From positions 1,612,001 to 1,676,000 of the forward strand of contig NZ_CP018047.1 in the NCBI RefSeq assembly GCF_002009175.1: a stretch of DNA of 64,000 nt. The letters are read 5' to 3'. The position numbers and the translations under genes are program-made. Origin of the DNA: Streptomyces niveus (GTDB lineage: Bacteria; Actinomycetota; Actinomycetes; Streptomycetales; Streptomycetaceae). The notes under the pieces were generated by a model. It was not told the DNA's origin. It saw only the letters and a program-made list of their open reading frames with translations, and searched no databases. Positions 17,272-26,051 of this stretch are shown one piece after another. The number at the start of each line of letters is the position of its first letter. Position 1 is the stretch's first letter.

Positions 17272-17949
17272 TCAGACGTGGCCGCCCGGTGGGGACGCGC
17301 GGACCAGGCCCAGGTCGTAAGCGAGGATCGTCGCCTGGAGCCGGTCGCGTACCTCGAGCTTGCGAAGCAGCGCGTTCACATGGGATTTGACGGTGCCGAC
17401 GGTGATGTCGAGTTCGGCGGCGATCTCCGCGTTGTTCAGTCCCGAGGCGACCAGGGTGAGGACGAAACGCTCTCGTTCGGTGAGACGGTCCAGGCTCCCC
17501 TGTCCGGCCCGCGGTCCGACCGGCGGTCCCGCCGCGTAGTGGCCGATGAGCCGGCGGGCCGCGGACGGGGCGAGGACGCTCTCCCCCGCCGCCACGACCC
17601 GGATGCCGTGCAGGAGTTCGGCCGCCCGGACGTCCTTGAGCAGGAAGCCGGACGCACCCGCGCGCAGCGCCTCGAAGACATAGGCGTCGAGGTCGAAGGT
17701 GGTCAGTACGAGGACGCGGGGCGGGTTCTCCCGCGCGGTGAGGATCCGGGTGGCGGCGATGCCGTCGAGTCCCGGCATCCGTACGTCCATCACGATCACG
17801 TCCGGTGCGAGCTGTTCGGCGAGGCTCACCGCGGCGGCGCCGTCGCCGGCCTCGCCGACGACGGTCATGTCGTCCTCGGCGTCGATGACGGCGGCGAAGC
17901 CCGCCCGGACGACCAGTTGGTCGTCGACCACCATCACGGTCAGGTTCAT
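17272..17949 (-). CDS. NarL/FixJ-family response regulator
   Basis: A 225-residue protein. The receiver domain has the acidic pair DD (9-10), phosphoacceptor Asp55 in VIVMDVRMPGLDG and the switch segment VLVLTTFDLDAYVFEAL with conserved Lys in FLLKD. The C-terminal LuxR-type helix-turn-helix is LTERERFVLTLVASGLNNAEIAAELDI followed by TVKSHVNALLRKL. The start overlaps the upstream kinase stop by ATGA, so this is a cognate pair. Targets unknown. Confidence 0.95.
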   Translation of the reverse strand: MNLTVMVVDDQLVVRAGFAAVIDAEDDMTVVGEAGDGAAAVSLAEQLAPDVIVMDVRMPGLDGIAATRILTARENPPRVLVLTTFDLDAYVFEALRAGASGFLLKDVRAAELLHGIRVVAAGESVLAPSAARRLIGHYAAGPPVGPRAGQGSLDRLTERERFVLTLVASGLNNAEIAAELDITVGTVKSHVNALLRKLEVRDRLQATILAYDLGLVRASPPGGHV

Positions 17950-20294
17950 CGGGATTCCTCGCGGGTCGTGGCATCGTCGCCGTCGCTCGGGACGGCGCTC
18001 CAGGGCAGACGCAGCAGGACGGTGCCCGGCTGTTCCGTGGTCAGGGTGCCGCCGAGGGCGTCGGCCCGTGTGACCAGCCGCTCGCGTGCCGTCGGGCCGG
18101 TGGCGCCGGACACGCCGGTGGCGCTCAGGGTCAGGACGCTGTCCGTGGCGTCGAGGACGAGCAGGACGGGCTCGTCACCACCGGCCTGGAGGATGGTCTC
18201 GGCGGCGCGGTAGGCGGCGATGTCCACCTCCGGCGGCAGCCGTTTCGGCACCCGGTCGGTGAGCCGTACGTCCACCTCGCGGCCGGTGGCCCGGCACTGG
18301 CCGACGAGCAGGTCGAGGGCCTGGAGCGTGGGCTGCGGCCGGAGTTCGGTGGTGGCGGGTTCGGCGGTGTGGACGGTTTCGAGCAGGGCGCGCATGGCGG
18401 TCAGGGCCTCGCGGGCACGTTCCGACGTCTCCGCGAGCCGTCCCGCCTCCGCCTCCCGGACCACTTCGGCCGTGCGGGCCAGCACGGTGGTCTCCAGCCC
18501 GGCGGTGATACGGCGGCGTTCGGCCCACGCGTCCCGTACGGCCTCCTCCACCAGTGTCGCGAGCCGGTCGCGCTGCTGCTCCCGGGCGGTCCGGCGGCGC
18601 TTGCCGTACCTGGTGCCCCACGACCGGGCGGCGAGCACCGGCGCGGTCATGGCGAGCGCGACGAGGGGGAACTGCCAGGCGGGCGTCGTGGCACCGCGGG
18701 ACAGTACGGCGGCGGTCGCCGCGGCCGTGTGCACCACGGCGGCGGCCACCGGGGGGAGCCAACTCCTCGCCGCGACCGACCCGTTGGTGGCGCCCGTCAT
18801 GACGGCGAGTGCCACGCAGGTGGCGAGTACGCTCAGCACGGGCGGCAGGAGCACCGGCCCCGCGTAGCCGCCCACCTCCATCGCCGCCGGCCAGAACCCG
18901 GCCAGAACCAGCAGCACGCCCAGCGCGATCCGCGGCGCCTGCCGCAGCCACAGCAGTGTCAGCACCTGCGCCGTGGCGAGCAGCGCGAAGATCGCGCCGG
19001 CCGAGACGCCGGGTCCGCTGGACGCCTCGCTCACCTGGACGAGGAAGAACGGCACGAACGGCTGGAAGCACAAGCCCGCGGCGACGAACTGGGCGATCCG
19101 GTACTCGCGCGGCACGGCCGCCGCGTGCACCGTCCGGTTCCGCCCGGGCAGGACCGCGCGCACCTCCCACCCGCCGTCCGGCGTCGGCCCGCTGGTGAGC
19201 GTGCCGCCCGCCTCCCGGGCCCGCCCGCGCAGGGAGTTCTGGCCGCGCCCGCCACCGAGTCCCTTGACGGAGCCGTCACTTCGCGCGGCGCCGGATCCCG
19301 GGTCCGTGCCCGCGCCCGGCGCGTTCGGTGGGGCGTTGCGCACCACGACGTCCGTGTGCGAGTCGCCGTGGACACATCGCACGGTGGTGGGGGCGCCGGA
19401 GGCGTGGCGGATCACATTGGTCAGTGCCTCGCGGACGATGCCGTACGCGGCGTCGCCGACGGCACCGTCCGGCAGGGCCTCGGTCTCACAGGTCACCGGC
19501 AGCCCGAGGGCCTGGAAGCCGGCGACGAGTTCGCGCAGTCGCTCCTGCGCGGGCAGGTCCCCCGGTGAGGGCGTCGGGGCCCTTACGGCGGTCAGTGCCC
19601 GGGTCACCTCCCGGCCGGTCTCGGCCGCGAACTCCACCGCCTTGTCCGCCAGTTCGGGCCGTCGCTCCCGAAGCCCCAGCGCCGCCTCGACCGTCACGAC
19701 CACCGCCGTGAGGTGATGGGCGCTGACGTCGTGCAACTCCCTTTCCATACGGCGCTGTTCGGCCGCCGGAAGGCGGTGCCGCTCGCTCTCGGCCCGGTGC
19801 AGTCGCCGTTCGGCGGTGCTCCGCTCGGCCCGCCGCCGGCGCGCGAACAGTCCCGTTCCGGTGGCTGTCGCGTAGAGAAGCGCGGTGAGGACGAGATCGA
19901 GGCCCTGGCCGCCGCTCAGCCCGTGCAGGTTGATGCCGTACAGGAGTTGCCAGACCGTGAGCGTCGCCACGCACAGCAGTGCGGTGGTGGTGTCCCGTTC
20001 GGTGGCCACCGTGAACAGGGCCAGCGCGACCCCCGCCGTACCGAGCACCGCCATGGCGCCCGTCGGCAGGGGCCCGGCGCCGATCGCGCAGACGACGACG
20101 ACCACGGCGAGGACGGGCGCCGGGCGGGTACGGCGGGCCGCGAGCGCGACGGCCACCAGACCGCCGGCCAGGGCGGCGGCGAGGAGTTCCGCGGCCGCCG
20201 GAGCGGTGCCACGCGCCAGCGTGTATCCGGGCCACAACGCGGCCTGGACACCGAGCAGCAGGACCGGGAGAAACCGGTCGTCAGTTCGTTCCAT
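17946..20294 (-). CDS. Two-component sensor histidine kinase with duplicated, degenerate second kinase half
   Basis: A 782-residue membrane kinase, about twice the usual size of its HisKA_3 family. The first half has about five N-terminal membrane segments, then the phosphoacceptor motif ERELHDVSAHHLT (His188) and an ATPase domain with the N-box REALTNVIRHA. The second half repeats the plan: four to five more membrane segments, then a DHp-like helix in which ERELHD is replaced by ERRRITAGLE (about 592-601, no His), and an ATPase remnant with no N-box Asn. It is read as an active kinase fused to a pseudokinase. ATG 20294 has GGAG upstream; a GTG lies at 20306. Confidence 0.9.
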   Translation of the reverse strand: MERTDDRFLPVLLLGVQAALWPGYTLARGTAPAAAELLAAALAGGLVAVALAARRTRPAPVLAVVVVVCAIGAGPLPTGAMAVLGTAGVALALFTVATERDTTTALLCVATLTVWQLLYGINLHGLSGGQGLDLVLTALLYATATGTGLFARRRRAERSTAERRLHRAESERHRLPAAEQRRMERELHDVSAHHLTAVVVTVEAALGLRERRPELADKAVEFAAETGREVTRALTAVRAPTPSPGDLPAQERLRELVAGFQALGLPVTCETEALPDGAVGDAAYGIVREALTNVIRHASGAPTTVRCVHGDSHTDVVVRNAPPNAPGAGTDPGSGAARSDGSVKGLGGGRGQNSLRGRAREAGGTLTSGPTPDGGWEVRAVLPGRNRTVHAAAVPREYRIAQFVAAGLCFQPFVPFFLVQVSEASSGPGVSAGAIFALLATAQVLTLLWLRQAPRIALGVLLVLAGFWPAAMEVGGYAGPVLLPPVLSVLATCVALAVMTGATNGSVAARSWLPPVAAAVVHTAAATAAVLSRGATTPAWQFPLVALAMTAPVLAARSWGTRYGKRRRTAREQQRDRLATLVEEAVRDAWAERRRITAGLETTVLARTAEVVREAEAGRLAETSERAREALTAMRALLETVHTAEPATTELRPQPTLQALDLLVGQCRATGREVDVRLTDRVPKRLPPEVDIAAYRAAETILQAGGDEPVLLVLDATDSVLTLSATGVSGATGPTARERLVTRADALGGTLTTEQPGTVLLRLPWSAVPSDGDDATTREESR

Positions 20295-20409
20295 GATGTG
20301 CTCCACGCTACGGTCCCGCGTGGGGCACCGACATCAGCCCACCGGGCGATCGGTGCCTCTATCCGGAGATAGAGACACCGCCGGCCGGAGTCCTGCGGTC
20401 ATTCCCTGT

Positions 20410-22695
20410 TCAGTCGAGTCGCGCGCTCAGTGACTCCGTTCCGGGGTGGGCGGTCAGCAACGTGCCCTCGGCCGGGGACCCGGGGAGCCGCACGTGCCAG
20501 GGGCCCGTCGCGCCTTCGGCCCGTACGGTCAGGACGTCGCCGTCGCGCCGGGTGTGGAAGACCGCCGCGGTCGAGCCGTCGGGGGCGGGGATCCGGGTGG
20601 TCACCCGGTCCCCGTCCGCCGGTTCGTGGACCCGCAGGGTGACTCCGTCCGCCCAGTCGTACACCGCGCCGTCGGCGCTCGCACCGAAGGGGACGACGGA
20701 GCCCGGCCGGGCGAACAGCGGCAGACTGTCGAAGCCGTACGTCTCGCGCCGCCAGACCGGGCCGCGTACCCGCTCGCCGGTGAGGACATGGGTCCAGACG
20801 CCCTCGGGCAGGTAGTACTCCACCGTGCCGCTCTCGCTGAACACCGGCGCCACCAGCAGATCGCCGCCGAGCATGTACTGCCGGTCCAGGGTGTGACAGG
20901 ACGGGTCGTCGGGGAACTCCAGCACCATCGCGCGCATCACCGGCGTGCCGTGCCCGGCCGCCTGCCGGGCCGCCTCGTAGAGGTAGGGCATCAGCCGGTG
21001 CTTGAGCCGGGTGAAGTCGCGGGTGACCGCGACGGCTTCCTCGTCGAAGTCCCAGGGCACCCGGTAGGACTTGCTGCCGTGCAGTCTGCTGTGCGAGGAG
21101 AGCAGGCCGAACTGTGCCCAGCGCTTGAACACGGCGGGTGTCGGCGTCCCCTCGAAGCCCCCGATGTCATGGCTCCAGAAGCCGAACCCGGAGAGTCCCA
21201 GGGACAGCCCGCCGCGCAGCGACTCGGCCATCGCGCCGAACGTGGACTCGCAGTCGCCGCCCCAGTGCACGGGGAACTGCTGTCCGCCCGCCGTGGCGGA
21301 GCGGGCGAAGAGGACGGCCTCGCTCTCGCCGCGTTCCTCGGTGAGCACCTGGAAGACGGTCTCGTTGTAGAGCTGTGTGTAGTAGTTGTGCATCAGCTCC
21401 GGGTCCGAGCCGTCGTGCCAGAGCACATCGGTCGGAACGCGCTCGCCGAAGTCCGTCTTGAAGCAGTCCACGCCCTGCCGGGTGAGCGCGCGCAGCTTGT
21501 CGGCGTACCACTGCCTGGCGCCGGGGTGGGTGAAGTCCACCAGCCCCATGCCGGCCTGCCACAGGTCCCACTGCCAGACGGCGCCGTCGGCCCTGCGCAC
21601 CAGGAAGCCCCGCTCGCGCGCCTCCTCGAACAGCGGTGACTTCTGCGCGATGTACGGGTTGATCCACACCGAGACGCGCAGCCCGCGCTCCTTCAGCCGG
21701 CGCAGCATCCCCTCCGGGTCGGGGAACACCTCGGGGTCCCAGGTGAAGTCGCACCACTGGTACTGCCGCATCCAGAAGCAGTCGAAGTGGAACACCCCGA
21801 GAGGGATGTCGCGTTCGGCCATGCCGCTGACGAACCGGTTCACCGTCTCCTCGTCGTAGGAGGTGGTGAAGGACGTCGACAGCCACAGTCCCAGCGACCA
21901 GGCCGGGGGCAGCGCGGGGCGGCCGGTGAGCGCGGTGTAGCGGTCGATGATCTCCTTGGGCGTCGGCCCGTGGATGACGAAGTACTCGACCGACTGGCCC
22001 GGGACGCTGAACTGCACCTGGCCGACGGACTCGGAGCCGATCTCGTAGCTGACCCGGCCGGGGTGGTTGACGAAGACGCCGTAGCCGCGGTTGGTCAGAT
22101 GGAACGGGACGTTCTTGTAGGCCTGTTCGCTGGCGGTCCCGCCGTCGGCCTGCCAGATGTCCACCGTCTGGCCGTTCTTGACGAACGGCGTGAAGCGTTC
22201 GCCGAGCCCGTAGACCAGTTCACCGACGTCCAGGGCGAGTTGGCCCAGGGAGTGGTGCTCTCCGTCGGCGGTGGTGGCGAAGCCCGTACCGCGTCTGCCC
22301 GCCGAGGTCAGCGGCCGGCCGTCGGCCCGGAAGTCGAGCCGCCACGGCGCCTCGGTGTCCACGCTGAGGGAGAGCGCGCCGCTGGTCAGTTCCACCGTCG
22401 AGCCGTCGCGGGTGATCTCGGGGGTGTGGTCCGGGGCGGAGTTCAGTGCGAAGCGGGGGCCGCGGTCGACTCCGCCGGTGTGGTGGCTGGAGCGGACGCC
22501 GATCACGCCTTCGGCGGGTGACCAGCATTCGACGGTCAGCAGGGGGCTGTTGAGGGTGTGGCCTCGGTTCTCGACATGCCGGACGGGGGCGTAGAGGGTG
22601 AGGCGGTCGTCCTCCACGCGGGTCTCGGCGACCTCGGTGGCGTACGACGCGCTGACGCCGTCGCGCATGAGCCAGTAGCCGTCGGTGAACTTCAT
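20410..22695 (-). CDS. GH31 alpha-xylosidase (YicI-like)
   Basis: A 761-residue glycoside hydrolase with GH31 architecture and no signal peptide, hence cytoplasmic. The nucleophile is Asp415 in CFKTDFGERVP and the acid/base Asp481 in VHWGGDCEST, at nearly the same numbers as Asp416 and Asp482 of E. coli YicI. SLGLWLSTSFTTSYDEETV and FDCFWMRQYQWCDF also match alpha-xylosidases more than alpha-glucosidases. YicI-type enzymes release xylose from isoprimeverose and xyloglucan oligosaccharides. The start overlaps the GH1 stop by ATGA; last gene of the LacI-controlled operon. Confidence 0.92.
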   Translation of the reverse strand: MKFTDGYWLMRDGVSASYATEVAETRVEDDRLTLYAPVRHVENRGHTLNSPLLTVECWSPAEGVIGVRSSHHTGGVDRGPRFALNSAPDHTPEITRDGSTVELTSGALSLSVDTEAPWRLDFRADGRPLTSAGRRGTGFATTADGEHHSLGQLALDVGELVYGLGERFTPFVKNGQTVDIWQADGGTASEQAYKNVPFHLTNRGYGVFVNHPGRVSYEIGSESVGQVQFSVPGQSVEYFVIHGPTPKEIIDRYTALTGRPALPPAWSLGLWLSTSFTTSYDEETVNRFVSGMAERDIPLGVFHFDCFWMRQYQWCDFTWDPEVFPDPEGMLRRLKERGLRVSVWINPYIAQKSPLFEEARERGFLVRRADGAVWQWDLWQAGMGLVDFTHPGARQWYADKLRALTRQGVDCFKTDFGERVPTDVLWHDGSDPELMHNYYTQLYNETVFQVLTEERGESEAVLFARSATAGGQQFPVHWGGDCESTFGAMAESLRGGLSLGLSGFGFWSHDIGGFEGTPTPAVFKRWAQFGLLSSHSRLHGSKSYRVPWDFDEEAVAVTRDFTRLKHRLMPYLYEAARQAAGHGTPVMRAMVLEFPDDPSCHTLDRQYMLGGDLLVAPVFSESGTVEYYLPEGVWTHVLTGERVRGPVWRRETYGFDSLPLFARPGSVVPFGASADGAVYDWADGVTLRVHEPADGDRVTTRIPAPDGSTAAVFHTRRDGDVLTVRAEGATGPWHVRLPGSPAEGTLLTAHPGTESLSARLD

Positions 22696-24185
22696 CGGTG
22701 GTACAGCTCCTGACCGGTGGTTCGGGTGCCGGAGTGGGTGCGGTCGTGGTCGCCATTACGAGCGCGGTCCCGGTCGTGGTCGTCGCGGTCGCGGTCGTGC
22801 TCGCGGTGGGCGGCGATCAGGTCCCGGTACCAGCGGTAGCTGTCCTTCGGGACGCGTTCCAGGGTGTCGTAGTCCACCCGGACGATGCCGAAGCGCTTGC
22901 TGTAGCCGCGGGCCCATTCGAAGTTGTCCAGCAGCGACCAGACGTAGTAGCCGCGTACGTCCACGCCCTGGTCCATGGCGTCGGCGAGCGCCGCCAGATG
23001 GTCGCGCAGGTAGGCCACCCGGTCGCTGTCGTGGATCTCGCCGTCGGCGTCGACCCGGTCCTCCTCGGACGATCCGTTCTCGGTGATCAGCAGCGGTGGC
23101 AGGGCCGGGTAGCGCCCCTTCAGTGCGACCAGCAGATCGGTGAAGGCGTGCGGGACCACGGGCCAGCCCATCGTGGTGCGGCGTACGTCCTGGCGCCACG
23201 ACTCCTCGGCGCGGATGTCCACGGCGCTGCGGGTGGCCGGGTCCGGGTCCCGGTGGGGGACGGCGGAGACGGTGATCGGCCGGTAGTAGTTGATGCCGAC
23301 GAAATCCAACGGCGCGCCGATGAGGGCCAGATCACCCTCGAGGCGGTACGTCCCGTCGGCCAGCTCGCCCCACGTCCGCGTCTCGTGCGCGGGGTAGCGG
23401 CCCGCCAGCAGGGGCTCCAGCCAGACGTCGTTGTGCATCGTCTCCGCGCGCCGCACCGCCGCCAGGTCGGCCTCGCTGTCCGTGGCGGGCAGCAGGACGT
23501 CGGGGTTGAGGGTGATGCCGACGTCCGTGGCGCCCGTCTCGCGCAGGGCGCGTACGGCGAGCCCGTGGCCCACCAGCAGATGGTGCGCGGCGGCGAGCGC
23601 GCCGCGGCCCTCCCGGGCGCCGGGGGCGTGGGCGCCGGCGCCGTAACCGACGAACGCGCTGCAGTACGGCTCGTTGAGGGTGATCCAGCGCTCCACCCGG
23701 TCGCCGAGCCGCTCGGCGGCGATCCGGGTGTAGTCGGCGAAGCGTTCGGCGGTGTCCCGGACCCGCCAGCCGCCCCGGTCCTCCAGGGCCTGCGGCAGAT
23801 CCCAGTGGTAGAGGGTCGCGGCGGGTGAGATGCCGGCCGCGAGCAGTTCGTCCACCAGCCGGTCGTAGAAGTCGAGCCCTTCGGGGTTGCCGGGGCCCGC
23901 GCCGTCCGGCTGGACGCGGGGCCAGGAGATCGAGAACCGGTAGCTGTCGACACCCAGTGCGCGGAGCAGGGCGACGTCCTCGCGGTAACGGTGGTAGTGG
24001 TCGCAGGCGATGTCTCCGGTGGCCCCGTCGGCGACCCGGCCGGGCTCACGGCAGTAGGTGTCCCAGATGGACGGGGTGCGTCCGCCCACGTCGTGGGCGC
24101 CCTCGATCTGGTAGCTCGCCGTGGCGGCCCCGAAGAGGAAGCCGCTCGGGAAACGGGTGAATCCGCGGTCGTCGGTGGAACTCAT
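22692..24185 (-). CDS. GH1 beta-glucosidase
   Basis: A 497-residue cytoplasmic enzyme. Acid/base Glu172 is in WITLNEPYCS and nucleophile Glu369 in LLITENGSS; FLFGAATASYQIEGA is the GH1 signature near the N-terminus. The catalytic domain ends near residue 457, after which comes a charged low-complexity tail of HDRD-type repeats not expected in the family. Together with the GH31 enzyme it would strip oligosaccharides such as xyloglucan fragments to monomers. Confidence 0.93.
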   Translation of the reverse strand: MSSTDDRGFTRFPSGFLFGAATASYQIEGAHDVGGRTPSIWDTYCREPGRVADGATGDIACDHYHRYREDVALLRALGVDSYRFSISWPRVQPDGAGPGNPEGLDFYDRLVDELLAAGISPAATLYHWDLPQALEDRGGWRVRDTAERFADYTRIAAERLGDRVERWITLNEPYCSAFVGYGAGAHAPGAREGRGALAAAHHLLVGHGLAVRALRETGATDVGITLNPDVLLPATDSEADLAAVRRAETMHNDVWLEPLLAGRYPAHETRTWGELADGTYRLEGDLALIGAPLDFVGINYYRPITVSAVPHRDPDPATRSAVDIRAEESWRQDVRRTTMGWPVVPHAFTDLLVALKGRYPALPPLLITENGSSEEDRVDADGEIHDSDRVAYLRDHLAALADAMDQGVDVRGYYVWSLLDNFEWARGYSKRFGIVRVDYDTLERVPKDSYRWYRDLIAAHREHDRDRDDHDRDRARNGDHDRTHSGTRTTGQELYHR

Positions 24186-24200
24186 CAGGGGGAGGTGCCT

Positions 24201-25019
24201 TCACTTGATGGAGCCGCCGGAGATCCCGGCGGCGATGTACTTCTGGGCGAGGACGAGGAGGATCGCCGCCGGTACGGCCGACAGCACGGCGGTGGCCATC
24301 ACGGCGCCCCAGTCGCTGACATGGGCCCCGACGAACTGGTAGATGCCGAGGGTGATCGGCTTGACGTCGTCGGTGGTGTTGAGGGTCAGGGCGAACATGA
24401 AGTCCGACCAGGCGAACAGGAACGTGAACAGGCCCGCGGTGATCAGCGCGTTGCGGCTCATCGGGAGCACGATGCGCGTGAAGGCCGTGAATCGGTTCGC
24501 GCCGTCGACCAGCGCGGCCTCGACGACCTCACCCGGTATGGACACCATGAACGCGCGCAGCAGCACGATCGAGAACGGCAGGCCCAGCGACGCGTCGGCG
24601 AGGATGAGCCCCAGATAGGAGTTGACGAGGCCCAGTTCCGCGTAGGCGCTGTACAGCGCGTTGGCGATCACGATGCCCGGCACCATCTGGGTGATCAGCG
24701 TGGTGAAGACGATGCTCCGGCCGCCGCGCAGGCCGAACTGCGCCAGCCCGTACGCCGCGGGAGCGGCCAGCGCCAGACAGACGACGACGGCGCCGAGCGC
24801 CACGACGAGGCTGGTCAGCAGGGACCTGCCCTGGCTGCTGACGGCCGCGTCGAAGTTGGACAGGCTGAGGGAGGTGGGGAACCACTCGGTGGCCGTGATG
24901 CTCGTGTCCGGCTGGAGCGCGGTGTTGAGCATCCAGTACACCGGGAAGAGCAGGAAGCCGAGGATGAGCAGCGCGGCGGTGGTGTTCCAGGCGCCGCGCA
25001 AGGACGAGGGCCTCTTCAT
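24201..25019 (-). CDS. ABC sugar transporter permease, MalG-like
   Basis: A 272-residue permease of the carbohydrate CUT1 family with six hydrophobic helices and the EAA loop EVVEAALVDGANRFTAFTRIVLPMS. Start ATG 25019; an in-frame GTG at 25028 with GGGGAAG upstream is an alternative. The gene follows the MalF-like gene by 14 bp. No ATPase gene is in the operon, as usual where a shared MsiK-type ATPase serves several sugar importers. Confidence 0.92.
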   Translation of the reverse strand: MKRPSSLRGAWNTTAALLILGFLLFPVYWMLNTALQPDTSITATEWFPTSLSLSNFDAAVSSQGRSLLTSLVVALGAVVVCLALAAPAAYGLAQFGLRGGRSIVFTTLITQMVPGIVIANALYSAYAELGLVNSYLGLILADASLGLPFSIVLLRAFMVSIPGEVVEAALVDGANRFTAFTRIVLPMSRNALITAGLFTFLFAWSDFMFALTLNTTDDVKPITLGIYQFVGAHVSDWGAVMATAVLSAVPAAILLVLAQKYIAAGISGGSIK

Positions 25020-25033
25020 CGGTATCACTCGGA

Positions 25034-26044
25034 TCACTTCCCCGTTCCGAAGTCGGCCCGGTTGGCCCGCAGATAGAGCACGGCGAAGACCGCGCTGATG
25101 ACGATGAGGACGTTGCCGACGACGGCGCCCTGTCCGAAGTCGAGCTGTAGAAAGGAGAGTTGGTAGGTGACGGTGCCCAGCGTCTGGGTGGAGTCGGCCG
25201 GACCGCCCGAGGTCAGTGCCAGGATCAGGTCGAGGATCTTCACCGTGGACATGAAGCCGAGCACCAGCACGACGGTGATCACCGGGCGCAGCAGCGGCAG
25301 TGTGACGCTGCGGAACGCGCGCCACGGGCTCGCGCCGTCCAGGGCCGCCGCCTCGTAGAGCTGGCGCGGGATCTCCTGGAGTCCGCCGTAGAGGATCACC
25401 ATGTTGAACGGGATGCCGATCCAGATGTTGACCATGATCGCGGAGAGCAGTGCCACGCTGGGACTGCTCAGCCACGGCACGCCACCGTCGGCCAGACCGA
25501 CGGCCTGGAGAGCGCTGTTGAGGATGCCGTGGTCCTGGTCGAGCACGCGTCGCCAGACGACGGCGGACACCACCATGGGGACCAGCCAGGGCAGCAGCAG
25601 GACCGCCCGGATGACGCCGGAGAGCCGGAAGCGGCGCGAGAAGAAGACGGCGAGCGCGAGGCCGATGGTGAACTGGCCGACGAGCGAGCCGACGGTGAAC
25701 ACCGCCGTGTGCCAAAGCGAGTCGGCGAACAGCTCGTTGGAGAACACGGCGCGCCAGTTGTCGAGCCCGGTGAAGGGTGCCTCGCCGGTGAAGTACGTCG
25801 TCGGTGTGTACCGCTGGAAGCTCATGACGATGTTGCGCACCAGCGGATAGCCGAAGAACAGCGTCATGTAGAGGAGCGCGGGCAGGACGAACATCCAGCG
25901 CAGCAGCGAATGCCGGTCGCGGCGGGGCCTGTTGGGCGCGGTACGGCCGGTCTTCGCCGGTCCGCCGGCGGACGAGTCGGCGGAATCGGACGGGGACTGC
26001 GCGGCGGGCTCGAAGGACCCGGCGGAGGGGACGGCGGTGGTCAT
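25034..26044 (-). CDS. ABC sugar transporter permease, MalF-like
   Basis: A 336-residue permease. About 45 hydrophilic N-terminal residues precede six helices starting at LLRWMFVLPALLYMTLFFGYP. The EAA loop is QLYEAAALDGASPWRAFRSVTLPLLRP. CUT1 family, partner of the MalG-like subunit. Only 7 bp separate it from the binding-protein gene. Confidence 0.92.
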   Translation of the reverse strand: MTTAVPSAGSFEPAAQSPSDSADSSAGGPAKTGRTAPNRPRRDRHSLLRWMFVLPALLYMTLFFGYPLVRNIVMSFQRYTPTTYFTGEAPFTGLDNWRAVFSNELFADSLWHTAVFTVGSLVGQFTIGLALAVFFSRRFRLSGVIRAVLLLPWLVPMVVSAVVWRRVLDQDHGILNSALQAVGLADGGVPWLSSPSVALLSAIMVNIWIGIPFNMVILYGGLQEIPRQLYEAAALDGASPWRAFRSVTLPLLRPVITVVLVLGFMSTVKILDLILALTSGGPADSTQTLGTVTYQLSFLQLDFGQGAVVGNVLIVISAVFAVLYLRANRADFGTGK

Positions 26045-26051
26045 GGTGTCC

